Assembly: GCF_014646895.1 (NCBI RefSeq)
Contig: NZ_BMOD01000001.1
Span: 1 to 64,000, forward strand
Length of the DNA: 64,000 bases
Source: Deinococcus roseus
GTDB taxonomy: Bacteria; Deinococcota; Deinococci; Deinococcales; Deinococcaceae
Reading direction: 5' to 3'
Part shown: positions 1-8,386 of the stretch, piece by piece
Layout of the letters: each line of letters starts with the position of its first letter
Position numbering within the stretch: position 1 is the stretch's first letter
The notes under the pieces: model-generated
What the model was told of the DNA's origin: nothing
Seen by the model: only the letters and a program-made list of their open reading frames with translations
The model's database searches: none
Program-made: the position numbers and the translations under genes

Positions 1-443
1 TGCACGCGTTGGGTCCAGGCTTGTTCATTTACGAGGTGCAGCAAACCAGCGACCTGACCTACCGGGTGTACGACTGGGACAGACCCGCCAGTGCTGGAAG
101 GAAACTGCACCTGCAGGAATCTGCCGCCGTCACCCGCTCAGATTTCTCCGGTCAGGTCACCCACCAGCCCCCATTGGCAGAAACCGATTTGCAACCCGTG
201 GTCCAGAGCGAATACTTCCTGACCGAACTGCTGCAAACCACCTCCTCTCCCCTGATTCTGGAAACCACTGGTGAAAGCTTCCATGTCATCACGGTGATTG
301 AGGGCGAAGCAGAAGTGCAGTGTGGAACAGAAACCGTGGTTCTGAGGCAATTTGAGACGGTGCTGGTTCCAGCCCAGCCTGCCCGGTACACCGTGAAAGC
401 CAGAACCGCTCAGGTGCGGGCACTGCGTTCCAGCTTGCCTTGA
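1..443 (+). CDS. manA: Mannose-6-phosphate isomerase, class I (3' part only)
   Basis: The reading frame is open from the left edge (phase starts at base 3, reading H-A-L-G-P-G-L) to a TGA at 441-443. What remains is the last ~147 residues of a type I phosphomannose isomerase, the zinc enzyme interconverting fructose-6-P and mannose-6-P in the cytoplasm. The stretch GLFIYEVQQTSDLTYRVYDW is characteristic of the catalytic cupin, and the end of the protein is a second cupin-like beta-barrel. A TTG at 9 is not a real start, because family homology runs through it. The N-terminal zinc-binding region lies outside the window. Confidence 0.9.
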   Translation, partial: HALGPGLFIYEVQQTSDLTYRVYDWDRPASAGRKLHLQESAAVTRSDFSGQVTHQPPLAETDLQPVVQSEYFLTELLQTTSSPLILETTGESFHVITVIEGEAEVQCGTETVVLRQFETVLVPAQPARYTVKARTAQVRALRSSLP

Positions 444-665
444 ACTGGGTTTGAAACGCCTGCCAGGAGCACCCCTACATCCTCGTTTGAAATTTCTTCC
501 ATTTGGGCGAGGCCTGCCGTCTTGGGCTGTTCGAGGGACCGCATGTTGGTCCCTCGGCCCGCTCGCCCCTGCAGGTGTGGATCCAGATCTTCTGCCTTCA
601 ACCTTCTGCCTTCTTCTTGCCCTCAAGGACATCTGTCCAGCACACCTGAACCCTATAATCTCAGG
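444..665. repeat. Intergenic region with hairpin and repeated 'word' sequences
   Basis: There is no convincing gene in these 222 bases. A perfect 9-bp stem (532-540 with 548-556, loop GCATGTT) is flanked by a weaker outer pairing (505-511 with 562-568). It is followed by short repeated words (CTTCTGCCTTC, twice, near 589-612). The same words recur in the element at 12406-12668, so this is probably a degenerate member of a genome-wide intergenic repeat family. It could also end manA transcription, but no U-tract follows the hairpin. Confidence 0.5.
654..659 (+). promoter_or_regulatory. -10 box (TATAAT) of a leaderless transcript
   Basis: TATAAT lies six bases before the ATG at 666, so transcription should start at or next to the A of the start codon. 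No Shine-Dalgarno sequence is present. Confidence 0.7.
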
Positions 666-1013
666 ATGACCCTGTTTTATGCTGCCCTGATGGGTGCCCT
701 TGCGGTGGCTTTTGGTGCCTTTGGTGCCCATGCCCTGAAATCCATGCTTTCTCCTGATGTGCTGGCCACCTTTGAAACCGGGGTGCGTTACCAGATGTAC
801 CATGCGCTGGCTTTGCTGGCTTTAGGGGCAGCGCGCTTTCAGAGCAAGGGCATTTTGTTTTTGTTCATTGGAACCCTCATCTTCTCTGGCAGCCTGTATG
901 TGCTGGCCCTGACCGGAATCAAGGTGCTGGGGGCCATCACACCCATTGGTGGGGTGCTGCAAATTGTGGGCTGGGTGATGGTGGCTCTGGATGCCCGCAG
1001 AGCCCGGATGTGA
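666..1013 (+). CDS. DUF423 family inner-membrane protein
   Basis: This 115-residue, very hydrophobic protein matches the DUF423 (YgdD-like) family. It has four predicted membrane helices, and the N-terminal pattern GAFGAHALK with the later SGSLYVLALTG is typical. Family length is about 115-130 residues, so it is complete. The ATG at 666 is chosen because a TATAAT box ends six bases upstream, although the frame stays open further back. Its stop overlaps the GTG start of the next gene (GTGA at 1010-1013), so the two are probably cotranscribed. The biochemical role of DUF423 proteins is not known. Confidence 0.85.
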   Translation: MTLFYAALMGALAVAFGAFGAHALKSMLSPDVLATFETGVRYQMYHALALLALGAARFQSKGILFLFIGTLIFSGSLYVLALTGIKVLGAITPIGGVLQIVGWVMVALDARRARM

Positions 1014-1684
1014 ACCCCTTGAATGCCAATGATTTTGTGGCTGCTGTGCAAGAAAAGATGGAAGCCATGCGCGATCCTGAGCAGGCTGTTCCAATGCAAA
1101 AATACATGAAAGACAGGTTTGCTTTTCTGGGCATCAAAATGCCTGAGCGCACCGCCCTTTCCAGACCTCTGGTGCGTGCCCTTGAACCAGCAGAAGCCCT
1201 GATGGCAGCAGAAATGTTGTGGACGCTGCCTGAACGGGAACACCAGTATGTGGGGGTGGATGTGCTGGGCCAGCATGTCAAAGCTTTACAGGCCACAGAC
1301 CTGCAAAGGGTGCGCTCGCTTATCCAGTTGCATTCCTGGTGGGACACCGTGGATGTGCTGGCTTCCCGGGTGGTGGGGCATCTGGTCAGACAGGATGCAG
1401 ATTTGCTGCCCCAGATGGATGTGTGGAGCCAGGATCAGGATTTCTGGGTCAGAAGAACCGCCATTTTGCACCAGTTGAGTTACAAAAAGCACACCGATGA
1501 AGCGAGGCTTTTTGCATATGCCCTGCACAATGCCAGCGACACCGAATTCTTCATCCGCAAAGCCATCGGGTGGGCACTGCGGGAATACGCCAAAACCAGT
1601 CCCGAGAAGGTGCTGCAGTTCGTTCAGGCAAACCGGGCACGCTTCTCAGGGTTGACGGTCAGGGAGGCTTTAAAGCACTTTTAA
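1010..1684 (+). CDS. DNA alkylation repair protein, AlkD-like (HEAT-like repeats)
   Basis: This 224-residue, almost entirely helical protein resembles the AlkD/AlkC group of DNA glycosylases, which remove 3-methyl- and 7-methylpurines using a superhelix of HEAT-like repeats. Family-like landmarks are a tryptophan-rich patch (IQLHSWWDTVDVLASRVVG, near residues 103-121), DFWVRRTAILHQL (near 144-156) and FFIRKAIGWALREYAK (near 180-195). The start is GTG at 1010, overlapping the stop of the DUF423 gene by four bases, which implies translational coupling. Related HEAT proteins without glycosylase activity exist, so enzymatic activity is inferred. Confidence 0.85.
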   Translation: MNPLNANDFVAAVQEKMEAMRDPEQAVPMQKYMKDRFAFLGIKMPERTALSRPLVRALEPAEALMAAEMLWTLPEREHQYVGVDVLGQHVKALQATDLQRVRSLIQLHSWWDTVDVLASRVVGHLVRQDADLLPQMDVWSQDQDFWVRRTAILHQLSYKKHTDEARLFAYALHNASDTEFFIRKAIGWALREYAKTSPEKVLQFVQANRARFSGLTVREALKHF

Positions 1685-1692
1685 GCGTTTTT

Positions 1693-3816
1693 TCAGGGCG
1701 CTGCAGGCTGGTCTTCTGCAGGTTGGGCTTCAGGTTGCAACACGTAAGAGATGTACACATCCGGGAAGAAAATTTTGCTGCCAGGAGCCACATCTGCCCC
1801 CACCCGGGCCAGCACCTGGTCCAGCACCTGCTGGATTTTCTCTGGTGTGATGGCCTGCACCTGCACCAGTTGTTCGGCGCTCAGACCGGGGTACATGGCT
1901 TTGAAACGCACCGGGTCCTGAAACAGGGTTTGCAACTGTCTGCCCAGGTCTGCCACCGGGTCCTTGTTCACCACAGGATTGCCATACAGGTTGACCATCT
2001 GCAGGCCTGCACTGTTCAGGCGCTCCAGCAGGGTGGCCTGCCCCTGAACCTGGAAAATCTGGGTGAAGGTCTTTGTGACCCCGTTGGCTCCGGTCACCTG
2101 GATTTCACTTTTCAGTTCTCCTTCTTTGATTTCCTGCAAGGGAATGAGGGGCTCAGAAATGCGGAAGCCCAGTGTGGAAGGTTTCAGGGCAGGGGTGAAT
2201 TCTGCTGCGGAGTACACCTCTCCGTTCTGGCTGAGGGTGTATTTCACGGTCACGGGCATGGGCAACACCACCGAGCAACGCACATTGAAGTTCGCCTGCA
2301 AGAACTCGCCTTGCTTGATCTGCTGGATGGCTTCCCCTTTGACCGTGAACCAGGGCTGGTCTTTCAATTCAAAGTCACAGTGGGCCTGATCCACCCGGTC
2401 TGCGATGCCCTGGGCATTCTCCTGCTCTGATGCGCTCAGGGTCAGGGTCATGTACTGTTTGATGTTCTGGAAAGCTTTGGGGAAATTGCCCAGTTGCTCG
2501 TAAAGCACCCCGCTGTAGAAGTGGGATCTGGGATCCGGACTTTCTTCCAGGTCAGCAAGGGCCATCTGGGTGTCTTTGTAGCTTCCCAGACTGAAGGCAT
2601 AATCGTAGGCCTGACGGGCACTTGCATCATTGCCCAGGGTGAAGTTGTAAAGCCCCAGGTTGTAGGCAGCAATTTCATCTTCGGGGTTGATCTGCAGGGC
2701 CTTGTTGGTGGACAGCAACGCTTTTAAAGCATCTCCTGTTTTGTATTGTGCCCAGCCCAGGTTGGTGTGGTACAGGGGTTTGTTGGGATTGATGGAAACC
2801 AGACGCTCCAGCACCGTGCGGGCTGCCTGAAAATTGTTCTGGTCAAAGGCCAGGAAACTGTATTCAGACAGGGCGTACTCAGAATGGGGCAAGAACTGGT
2901 AGAGGGCTTCACGGGTGTCTTTCACAGTCACACCGGTGTTCTTGAGGATCACGGCCTGTGCTGCAGTCAGCACACCCCTTTTCTCAGGCGGCCAGTTTTC
3001 AGGCAATTCCTGCCCACGGGTCATGGCAATCACTTCTGAGAGGGTGCGGGCATAGGGGAATTTGGATTTTGCCAGCAGATCCAGGGCTGCTGTGGTCTGT
3101 CCGTTCTGCTCCAGATACAGGGCCTGATAACTGACCAGGCTGGGGGCCTCTTTGACATCCAGATCCAGCAGTTGTTTGGGGCCCTGCAAGATGGCCTGAT
3201 AGGCCACATCCAGGGTGTTTTTTGGGGCAATCAGGGTGTCAAAGAACGCCTTGACAGCGGCATCTTTGGCATCTTTGTAAGGGGCCACGGCAGAGAGCAA
3301 ATCCAGTTTTTCCAGATCCTGCAGCGGTGCAGCCAGTGCTGCAGGAGCCAGTTTGGGGATCACCAGAGAGGTCTTCAGCAGTTCCGCCACTTTTTTGAGT
3401 GTGGCGGTTCTGAGGTTTTTGGGATCTGCCGTGACAGTAACTTGCTGGTCCTGGTCTCCCTGACGCAGCAGCAACACCACCTCTCCCCCTTTGACCTGAC
3501 CCCCAATCACGGTCTTCACACCCAGTGCGTCTTGCAGCACCAGCAGGTGTTCTGGGAGCGTGGGTTCTGTAAAACCTTCCTGGTACAGCACATCCATGGG
3601 CAACTGGGGTCCCTGAGGGGTCAGGAGGGGGGCAGCAAACACCTGGGTCTGGTAAGGCTTCAACAGGCCAAAATTGACGGCCATATCATAAGACAACAAT
3701 GCCGCTGTCTCAGCATCCTGAGGAGAACCAGGATGAAACCAGCTGACGGCTCCTCTGGACTGTGCAAAGGCGGCACCACTGAGCATCAAACTTAACATCA
3801 GGTGTTTTGCAAGCAT
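1693..3816 (-). CDS. Secreted TPR-repeat protein
   Basis: This 707-residue protein starts with a Sec signal peptide (MLAKHLMLSLMLSGAAFAQS, predicted cleavage after AFA), so it should be exported. Residues ~330-480 contain tetratricopeptide repeats (for example YHTNLGWAQYKTGDALKAL). The C-terminal third looks like beta-rich domains followed by a helical tail. The ATG at 3816 is preferred over upstream codons because the signal peptide begins there and a -10-like TAACAT ends five bases before it. No enzymatic motif is visible. A scaffold or envelope-assembly role is only a guess from the TPRs. It converges with the AlkD-like gene, eight bases apart. Confidence 0.75.
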   Translation of the reverse strand: MLAKHLMLSLMLSGAAFAQSRGAVSWFHPGSPQDAETAALLSYDMAVNFGLLKPYQTQVFAAPLLTPQGPQLPMDVLYQEGFTEPTLPEHLLVLQDALGVKTVIGGQVKGGEVVLLLRQGDQDQQVTVTADPKNLRTATLKKVAELLKTSLVIPKLAPAALAAPLQDLEKLDLLSAVAPYKDAKDAAVKAFFDTLIAPKNTLDVAYQAILQGPKQLLDLDVKEAPSLVSYQALYLEQNGQTTAALDLLAKSKFPYARTLSEVIAMTRGQELPENWPPEKRGVLTAAQAVILKNTGVTVKDTREALYQFLPHSEYALSEYSFLAFDQNNFQAARTVLERLVSINPNKPLYHTNLGWAQYKTGDALKALLSTNKALQINPEDEIAAYNLGLYNFTLGNDASARQAYDYAFSLGSYKDTQMALADLEESPDPRSHFYSGVLYEQLGNFPKAFQNIKQYMTLTLSASEQENAQGIADRVDQAHCDFELKDQPWFTVKGEAIQQIKQGEFLQANFNVRCSVVLPMPVTVKYTLSQNGEVYSAAEFTPALKPSTLGFRISEPLIPLQEIKEGELKSEIQVTGANGVTKTFTQIFQVQGQATLLERLNSAGLQMVNLYGNPVVNKDPVADLGRQLQTLFQDPVRFKAMYPGLSAEQLVQVQAITPEKIQQVLDQVLARVGADVAPGSKIFFPDVYISYVLQPEAQPAEDQPAAP

Positions 3817-3821
3817 GGTCC

Positions 3822-3827
3822 ATGTTA
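3822..3827 (-). promoter_or_regulatory. -10 box candidate (TAACAT) for the secreted TPR gene
   Basis: On the minus strand TAACAT ends five bases before the ATG at 3816. No Shine-Dalgarno sequence precedes the start. Confidence 0.45.
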
Positions 3828-3925
3828 CCTCACCAGTTCGGTGAAAACGGTGTGCATTGCGGGATCTAAACCTTTCACAAGAAAGGCAGGCCTCTACAGC
3901 CTGCCCGTTCTGACTGAATTGAACT

Positions 3926-4714
3926 TTAAAGCTTCTGACAGGTGGGGCAGTAATGGGTTCCCCGCTGGGCCAGCCAGTATTTCTCCAGAGGGGTGCCGCA
4001 CCGCTTGCAGGGCTTCCCATCCCTGGCGTAGGCCACATGGTCCAGCTGGAAATAACCAGGATTCCCATCCAGTTGCGCATAAGTCTGGTCTGAAAGGGTG
4101 CTGCCTCCGGCTTCAACAGCACGGGCGATCACCTGACGGATGGCGTGGTACAGACGGGTGGATTGTTCCTCTGAGAGGTTCACCGCTTCCGGGTGGATCT
4201 GGGCGTGCCAGAGCGCTTCATCGGCGTAAATGTTGCCCAGTCCAGCCACAGGTTTCTGGGACATCAGGTGGGGTTTGACCTTGCCTGCATGACGCATTTC
4301 CTTCACGAAGTCTTCCAGCTTGAAGTCATCGCTGAGGGGTTCTGGACCCATCTCATGCAGGGTGGGCAGGGCTGCATACTCCCCTTTTGGGACCACCTGC
4401 CATTTGCCAAATTTGCGGGCATCCTGGAAATACACGGTGCCTTTTGCGGTTTTCAGGGTGACCCGGGTGTGTTTGCCTTCCTGCAAACGGAAGCCTCCAG
4501 TCATGCCCAGATGGACAATCATCTCCAGGGGCTCTTCAAAGTGGGCAATGATGTACTTTCCACGGCGGGTGAGTTCCGTGATGCGTTTCCCGACCACATT
4601 GGCGAGGTCGGTGTAACGGTGGTTTTTTTCGTGGTCGATGGCCTCGATCACCTGACCGAGCACAAAGGGTTCGATCAGCTTGCGGGTGGTTTCCACTTCT
4701 GGCAACTCTGGCAT
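3926..4714 (-). CDS. mutM: Formamidopyrimidine-DNA glycosylase (Fpg)
   Basis: This 262-residue bifunctional DNA glycosylase/AP lyase removes 8-oxoguanine and ring-opened purines. The catalytic N-terminus is intact (MPELPEVETTRKLIEPFVLG: Pro2 nucleophile, Glu3). The H2TH region holds KPVAGLGNIYADEALWHA. The C-terminal zinc finger has four cysteines in the CKRCG ... HYCPTC arrangement. Length is as usual for the family. The start is fixed because Pro2 must follow Met1. A TAAAAT box lies nine bases upstream, which would give a leader of only about two bases. Confidence 0.97.
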   Translation of the reverse strand: MPELPEVETTRKLIEPFVLGQVIEAIDHEKNHRYTDLANVVGKRITELTRRGKYIIAHFEEPLEMIVHLGMTGGFRLQEGKHTRVTLKTAKGTVYFQDARKFGKWQVVPKGEYAALPTLHEMGPEPLSDDFKLEDFVKEMRHAGKVKPHLMSQKPVAGLGNIYADEALWHAQIHPEAVNLSEEQSTRLYHAIRQVIARAVEAGGSTLSDQTYAQLDGNPGYFQLDHVAYARDGKPCKRCGTPLEKYWLAQRGTHYCPTCQKL

Positions 4715-4723
4715 AAGGGTTTT

Positions 4724-4729
4724 ATTTTA
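4724..4729 (-). promoter_or_regulatory. -10 box candidate (TAAAAT) for mutM
   Basis: TAAAAT reads on the minus strand and ends nine bases before the mutM ATG at 4714. This implies a near-leaderless transcript. There is no Shine-Dalgarno sequence. Confidence 0.5.
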
Positions 4730-4777
4730 CGCCAAGAACATAGCAGAAATTGCAATCCGTGAGGGAATGGTCCCTGC

Positions 4778-5017
4778 TCAGGGAAAACGTGCCGTTCCCG
4801 GTTGCCAGGAACCCTGCAACCCTCCTGACCAGTGCACCTCTCCTGCAGGTCTGGCGTCCAGAATTCTGACCAGCACCTCAAGAGGGACCCGTCTGGCAAA
4901 ACGGGTGCGGGCATGCCAGATGTGCAGGGCTTCCAGACGGTTGGTGGGTCTGGAGATCCTCAGGAAACCATCTGCCCGGTTGACGATGGTGTCGAAGAGA
5001 CCATCCGGGGTGCTCAA
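4778..5017 (-). CDS. Hypothetical protein, 79 residues
   Basis: This small ORF starts with ATG at 5017 and overlaps the stop of the upstream gene by four bases (ATGA), the usual sign of translational coupling. The product is basic (many Arg, for example HARTRFARRVPLEVLVRIL) and has no membrane segment or motif I recognise. The only evidence that it is real is the overlap and the absence of a competing frame, so it may still be spurious. Confidence 0.45.
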   Translation of the reverse strand: MSTPDGLFDTIVNRADGFLRISRPTNRLEALHIWHARTRFARRVPLEVLVRILDARPAGEVHWSGGLQGSWQPGTARFP

Positions 5018-5409
5018 TTCAGCACGAACTCCTGCTGGCCCACTTCACGGATTTTGCCTTCTGCCATCCATTTCTGCAGCAACTGCTGGGCGTCCTGCTC
5101 AGAAAGAGGACTGGAATCCCGGATGTCCTGCAAGGTGATTTTTCTTTTGCGGGCCAGCAGGCGGAACAGCATGCGTTCCTGGATGTCTGCCCTGGGGGCA
5201 GCAGCAGCCTGCAATTTGTTGCCAAAAGCCTGAAACACCCACCAGCCCATCAGCAGACCAAAAAGCAGCTCCAGAGGAACCATGCGATAAGCCAGCGCTG
5301 GATCGGCAATGCCTGCATGGGGCCGGAAGTGGTTGTACACCGCTCCATAAGCCACCAGGCTGCCTGCCATCCCCACCATGGTTGTCAGAAGAACACGAAC
5401 ACTGCGCAT
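5014..5409 (-). CDS. Membrane-anchored protein with C-terminal winged-helix-like domain
   Basis: This 131-residue protein has two N-terminal hydrophobic segments (residues ~5-25 and ~45-63) followed by a soluble region. Residues ~78-128 (RMLFRLLARKRKITLQDIRD, then a helix and a short basic stretch) resemble a small winged-helix domain. It could therefore be a membrane-bound DNA- or protein-binding factor; this is inference. A TAAGAT box ends six bases before the ATG and the promoter is divergent from osmC, with the two -10 boxes about 39 bases apart. The 79-residue gene follows with a four-base overlap. Confidence 0.65.
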   Translation of the reverse strand: MRSVRVLLTTMVGMAGSLVAYGAVYNHFRPHAGIADPALAYRMVPLELLFGLLMGWWVFQAFGNKLQAAAAPRADIQERMLFRLLARKRKITLQDIRDSSPLSEQDAQQLLQKWMAEGKIREVGQQEFVLN

Positions 5410-5415
5410 TCCTTC

Positions 5416-5421
5416 ATCTTA
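5416..5421 (-). promoter_or_regulatory. -10 box (TAAGAT), leaderless candidate
   Basis: TAAGAT on the minus strand ends six bases before the ATG at 5409. The intervening GAAGGA could alternatively serve as a weak Shine-Dalgarno sequence for a longer transcript, so the call is not certain. Confidence 0.45.
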
Positions 5422-5460
5422 AAGGGTATATGGGCTCTCAATGTCCCGTACTCAATCTGT

Positions 5461-5466
5461 TACATT
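5461..5466 (+). promoter_or_regulatory. -10 box (TACATT) of osmC, leaderless
   Basis: TACATT ends seven bases before ATG 5474. It decides the start of the OsmC gene, because the upstream ATG at 5441 would precede the promoter. Confidence 0.65.
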
Positions 5467-5473
5467 GTTGCTC

Positions 5474-5878
5474 ATGGCTGTGAAGAAAATGGTTTTGCAT
5501 CACCTCGGAGAACAGCGTTACGTGGGCATGAACGAAACAGGGCAACAGGTGCTCTTTGACAACAGTGATGTGAAGGTGGGCGTGCGACCCATGGAGGCCT
5601 TGCTGGGCGCTCTGGCCGCCTGCACCGCCGTGGATGTGGTGGAGATCATGCGCAAACGCAAGACCCCCCTCGCCACCTACCGCATCGAGGCCGAAGGCGA
5701 ACGGGCCGAGGGCATCCCTGCCAGATACATCAAAGTCACCCTGAAACACATTGGCAGTGGTCCTGGGGTCACAAAAGAACAACTTGAAAAAGCTGCCCAT
5801 CTTTCCCACGAAAAATACTGCTCTGTGGCCGCTTCCCTGAATTTTCCCGTGGAAGTGACTGCCGAAGTGGAAAACTGA
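5474..5878 (+). CDS. OsmC/Ohr family peroxiredoxin-like protein
   Basis: This 134-residue protein belongs to the OsmC superfamily, thiol-dependent reductases of organic hydroperoxides. The two conserved cysteines are present, in LAACTAVDVV and in SHEKYCSVAAS. The C-terminal sequence SLNFPVEVTAEVE fits the fold. It is closest to the YhfA/generic OsmC branch rather than classical Ohr by impression. The start at 5474 (MAVKKMVLHHLGEQ) is preferred to the in-frame ATG at 5441 because a -10 TACATT lies between them. An intrinsic terminator follows at 5908-5938. It may form part of the oxidative-stress defence. Confidence 0.9.
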   Translation: MAVKKMVLHHLGEQRYVGMNETGQQVLFDNSDVKVGVRPMEALLGALAACTAVDVVEIMRKRKTPLATYRIEAEGERAEGIPARYIKVTLKHIGSGPGVTKEQLEKAAHLSHEKYCSVAASLNFPVEVTAEVEN

Positions 5879-5907
5879 TCCACTCTGGAAAAGCAATCCA
5901 GGGCTGA

Positions 5908-5938
5908 AACACCCGGACATCCATTCCGGGTGTTTTTT
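5908..5938 (+). terminator. Intrinsic terminator after osmC
   Basis: A 9-bp stem (AACACCCGG with CCGGGTGTT) has a nine-base loop and is followed by a T-run. Confidence 0.85.
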
Positions 5939-6127
5939 GGTGTTTCGCTTTTCAAAATTCCACCTCCATGATCAGGACTGGCCTTTGCAACGCACCCCAG
6001 GGTCTGTTTTGTGGAACAACACCCCAGAGGGACCACCTCCTGTTCTTCTGTCAAATGCTTTACAGTGTCATCCAGAAGCAGCATTCAGGGCTGGCAGACG
6101 ATCAGGTTTTTCTTCTGGAGGCAACAC

Positions 6128-7513
6128 ATGCACCGAATCAAGCTGGGCCAGACCACCCACCTTTTTGCAGACCTCAAAACCCTGCTGGCAAAAGCGTCTC
6201 CAGAGAAATCCGGGGACCATCTTGCTGGTCTGGCTGCCGTTTCCCAGACCGAACGGGTGGCAGCAAGGCACCTGCTGGACGAATTGCCCCTGACGGTGTT
6301 CCTGCAGGATTTGCTCATTCCTTACGAGGAAGATGAAGTCACCCGCCTGATTGTGAACTCCCATGATCGGGCTGCATTTCAGGAGATTGCTTCCCTGACC
6401 GTGGGCGAATTCCGTGAATTTCTGCTGGACCCCCAGACCACCACCGAAAAACTGACAGACCTCAAGTGGGCCATCACACCGGAAATGGCAGCAGCGGTGA
6501 GCAAACTGATGCGCAATCAGGACCTGATCACCGTGGCCCGCAAGTGCCGGGTGGTCACGGCTTTTCGCAGCACGGTGGGTCTGGAGGGGCACTTTTCGAC
6601 ACGGCTGCAACCCAACCATCCCACCGATGATCCAAAAGGCATTCTGGCTTCCATGCTGGACGGTCTGATGCTGGGCATCGGGGACGCAGTGATGGGCATC
6701 AATCCGGCACTGGATCAGGTGGATTCCGTCTGCAACCTGCTGAACCTGATGGACGACCTGAGGCTGAAGCTGGACTTGCCCACCCAGTCCTGTGTGCTGA
6801 CCCATGTCACCAACCAGATTCAGGCCATCGAAAAAGGCGCACCCATGGACCTGATTTTCCAGAGCATTGCAGGCACAGAAAAAGCCAACAAGGGATTTGG
6901 CATCGATACTGGCTTGCTGCATGAAGCCCATCAGGCCGGGCTTTCCCTGAACAGGGGCACGGTGGGCAACAATATCATGTACTTCGAGACTGGACAGGGA
7001 AGCGCACTTTCTGCAGAGGCCCACCATGGCGTGGACCAGCAAACCCTGGAGGCACGGGCTTATGGTCTGGCCCGCCTGTACAATCCCCATCTGGTCAACA
7101 CGGTGGTGGGATTCATTGGCCCCGAATACCTCTATGACGGCAAGCAGATCATCCGGGCAGGTCTGGAAGACCACTTCTGCGGGAAACTGCTGGGCCTTCC
7201 CATGGGTGTGGACATCTGCTACACCAACCACGCCGAGGCAGACCAGGACGACATGGACGTGTTGTTGACTTTGCTGGCGGCTTCTGGAGTGAATTTCATC
7301 ATGGGGGTGCCGGGAGCAGACGACATCATGTTGCATTACCAGAGCACCTCTTTCCACGATGCCTGGTATGTGCGGGATGTGTTTGGACTGAGACCTGCCC
7401 CGGAATTTGAAGCCTGGATGGAACGCTTTCAGATCACCAATGGTGGCAAACTGGCCCCGAACATCCCTGCAAACCTGCTGAACCTGGCCCTGCCTTCAGG
7501 AGGACGGGCATGA
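6128..7513 (+). CDS. eutB: Ethanolamine ammonia-lyase, large subunit
   Basis: This 461-residue subunit carries the active site of the adenosylcobalamin-dependent enzyme that converts ethanolamine to acetaldehyde and ammonia. Recognisable family blocks include LKWAITPEMAAAVSKLMRNQ, the glycine-rich GDAVMGINPALDQVDSV and FGIDTGLLHEAHQAGLSLNR. Length matches EutB. ATG 6128 is chosen because a GGAGG lies ~7 bases upstream and the EutB homology begins here; the 39 codons upstream are unlike the family. eutC follows with a four-base overlap. No microcompartment, eutA reactivase or cobalamin riboswitch is seen in the window, so this looks like a minimal catabolic pair. Confidence 0.95.
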   Translation: MHRIKLGQTTHLFADLKTLLAKASPEKSGDHLAGLAAVSQTERVAARHLLDELPLTVFLQDLLIPYEEDEVTRLIVNSHDRAAFQEIASLTVGEFREFLLDPQTTTEKLTDLKWAITPEMAAAVSKLMRNQDLITVARKCRVVTAFRSTVGLEGHFSTRLQPNHPTDDPKGILASMLDGLMLGIGDAVMGINPALDQVDSVCNLLNLMDDLRLKLDLPTQSCVLTHVTNQIQAIEKGAPMDLIFQSIAGTEKANKGFGIDTGLLHEAHQAGLSLNRGTVGNNIMYFETGQGSALSAEAHHGVDQQTLEARAYGLARLYNPHLVNTVVGFIGPEYLYDGKQIIRAGLEDHFCGKLLGLPMGVDICYTNHAEADQDDMDVLLTLLAASGVNFIMGVPGADDIMLHYQSTSFHDAWYVRDVFGLRPAPEFEAWMERFQITNGGKLAPNIPANLLNLALPSGGRA

Positions 7514-8271
7514 ACGACCCTCCAGAAAAACCTGCCTTCCTGGACCTCCTGAAACAGTTCACCCATGCCAGGGTGGGGCTGGAACGGGTGGGACATGCGG
7601 TCACCACAGCTGAGACCCTGAATTTCCAGCTGTCCCATGCTGCAGCCAGAGATGCCATTCACCAGCCGGCGGATTTTGTGGGCATACAGCAGCAACTGGA
7701 AGCCCAACATCTGAAAGTGCTGCAGGTGCATTCTCAGGCCTCAGACCGCACCCAGTACCTCAAAAGGCCCGATCTGGGAAGGTTGCTGCATCCTGAAGAT
7801 CAAGAGAAACTGCAAAACATGCAACTGGCAACAAGAGATGTGGTGATCGTGATTGGGGATGGCCTGTCTGCCACAGCCATCAACCAGCATGCTGTCAGGA
7901 TGGCCCTCAAACTGGTGCTGGCTTTGCAGCAAAACGGATTTTCAGTGGCTCCATTGGTGCTGGCTTCCCAGGCCAGGGTCGCCCTTGCCGATCCAATTGG
8001 GGAACTCCTGCAGGCCAGACTGTCCATCCTGCTGATCGGGGAAAGGCCCGGACTCTCTTCCAGCGACAGCCTGGGGGCTTACCTGACCTATGGCCCCAGA
8101 CAGGGCCGCATGGATTCAGAGCGCAACTGCGTGTCCAACATCAACCCAAAAGGCCTTTCAGATGAAACCGCCATCCAGTCTCTGCTTTTTCTGGTCCGAG
8201 AGGCCCTGCGGTTGCAATTCAGTGGGGTGCAGCTCAAAGACGAATCTGGCACCCACATGCTCACAGATTGA
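7510..8271 (+). CDS. eutC: Ethanolamine ammonia-lyase, small subunit
   Basis: This 253-residue subunit provides part of the cobalamin-binding surface of the ethanolamine ammonia-lyase complex. Family features are RVGLERVGHAV near the start, VVIVIGDGLSATAINQHA around residues 114-131, LLIGERPGLSSSDSLGAYLT, and GRMDSERNCVSNINPKGLS near the C-terminus. The ATG overlaps the eutB stop (ATGA at 7510), so the two subunits are translationally coupled. Between the stop and the convergent HAD gene are ~115 bases with short AGTTTTCAGCTTACAGTTCA-type repeats and no clear terminator. Confidence 0.95.
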   Translation: MNDPPEKPAFLDLLKQFTHARVGLERVGHAVTTAETLNFQLSHAAARDAIHQPADFVGIQQQLEAQHLKVLQVHSQASDRTQYLKRPDLGRLLHPEDQEKLQNMQLATRDVVIVIGDGLSATAINQHAVRMALKLVLALQQNGFSVAPLVLASQARVALADPIGELLQARLSILLIGERPGLSSSDSLGAYLTYGPRQGRMDSERNCVSNINPKGLSDETAIQSLLFLVREALRLQFSGVQLKDESGTHMLTD

Positions 8272-8386
8272 CCTGAAGCGCATGTCAAAAGAATGGATGG
8301 GCAAGGTCGGTGGAGAAGTTTACAGTTTTCAGCTTACAGTTCACAGCAAGATGGACCCTTTCCACACATCTTAAAGTGCCAATCCT

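Noticed and set aside
138..803. 221-codon frame antisense to manA and DUF423
   Set aside because: It crosses two unrelated genes and an intergenic repeat, and shows no domain.
5950..6127. Cobalamin riboswitch ahead of eutB
   Set aside because: No B12-box-like sequence was recognised in the short leader; a covariance-model search would be needed to be certain.
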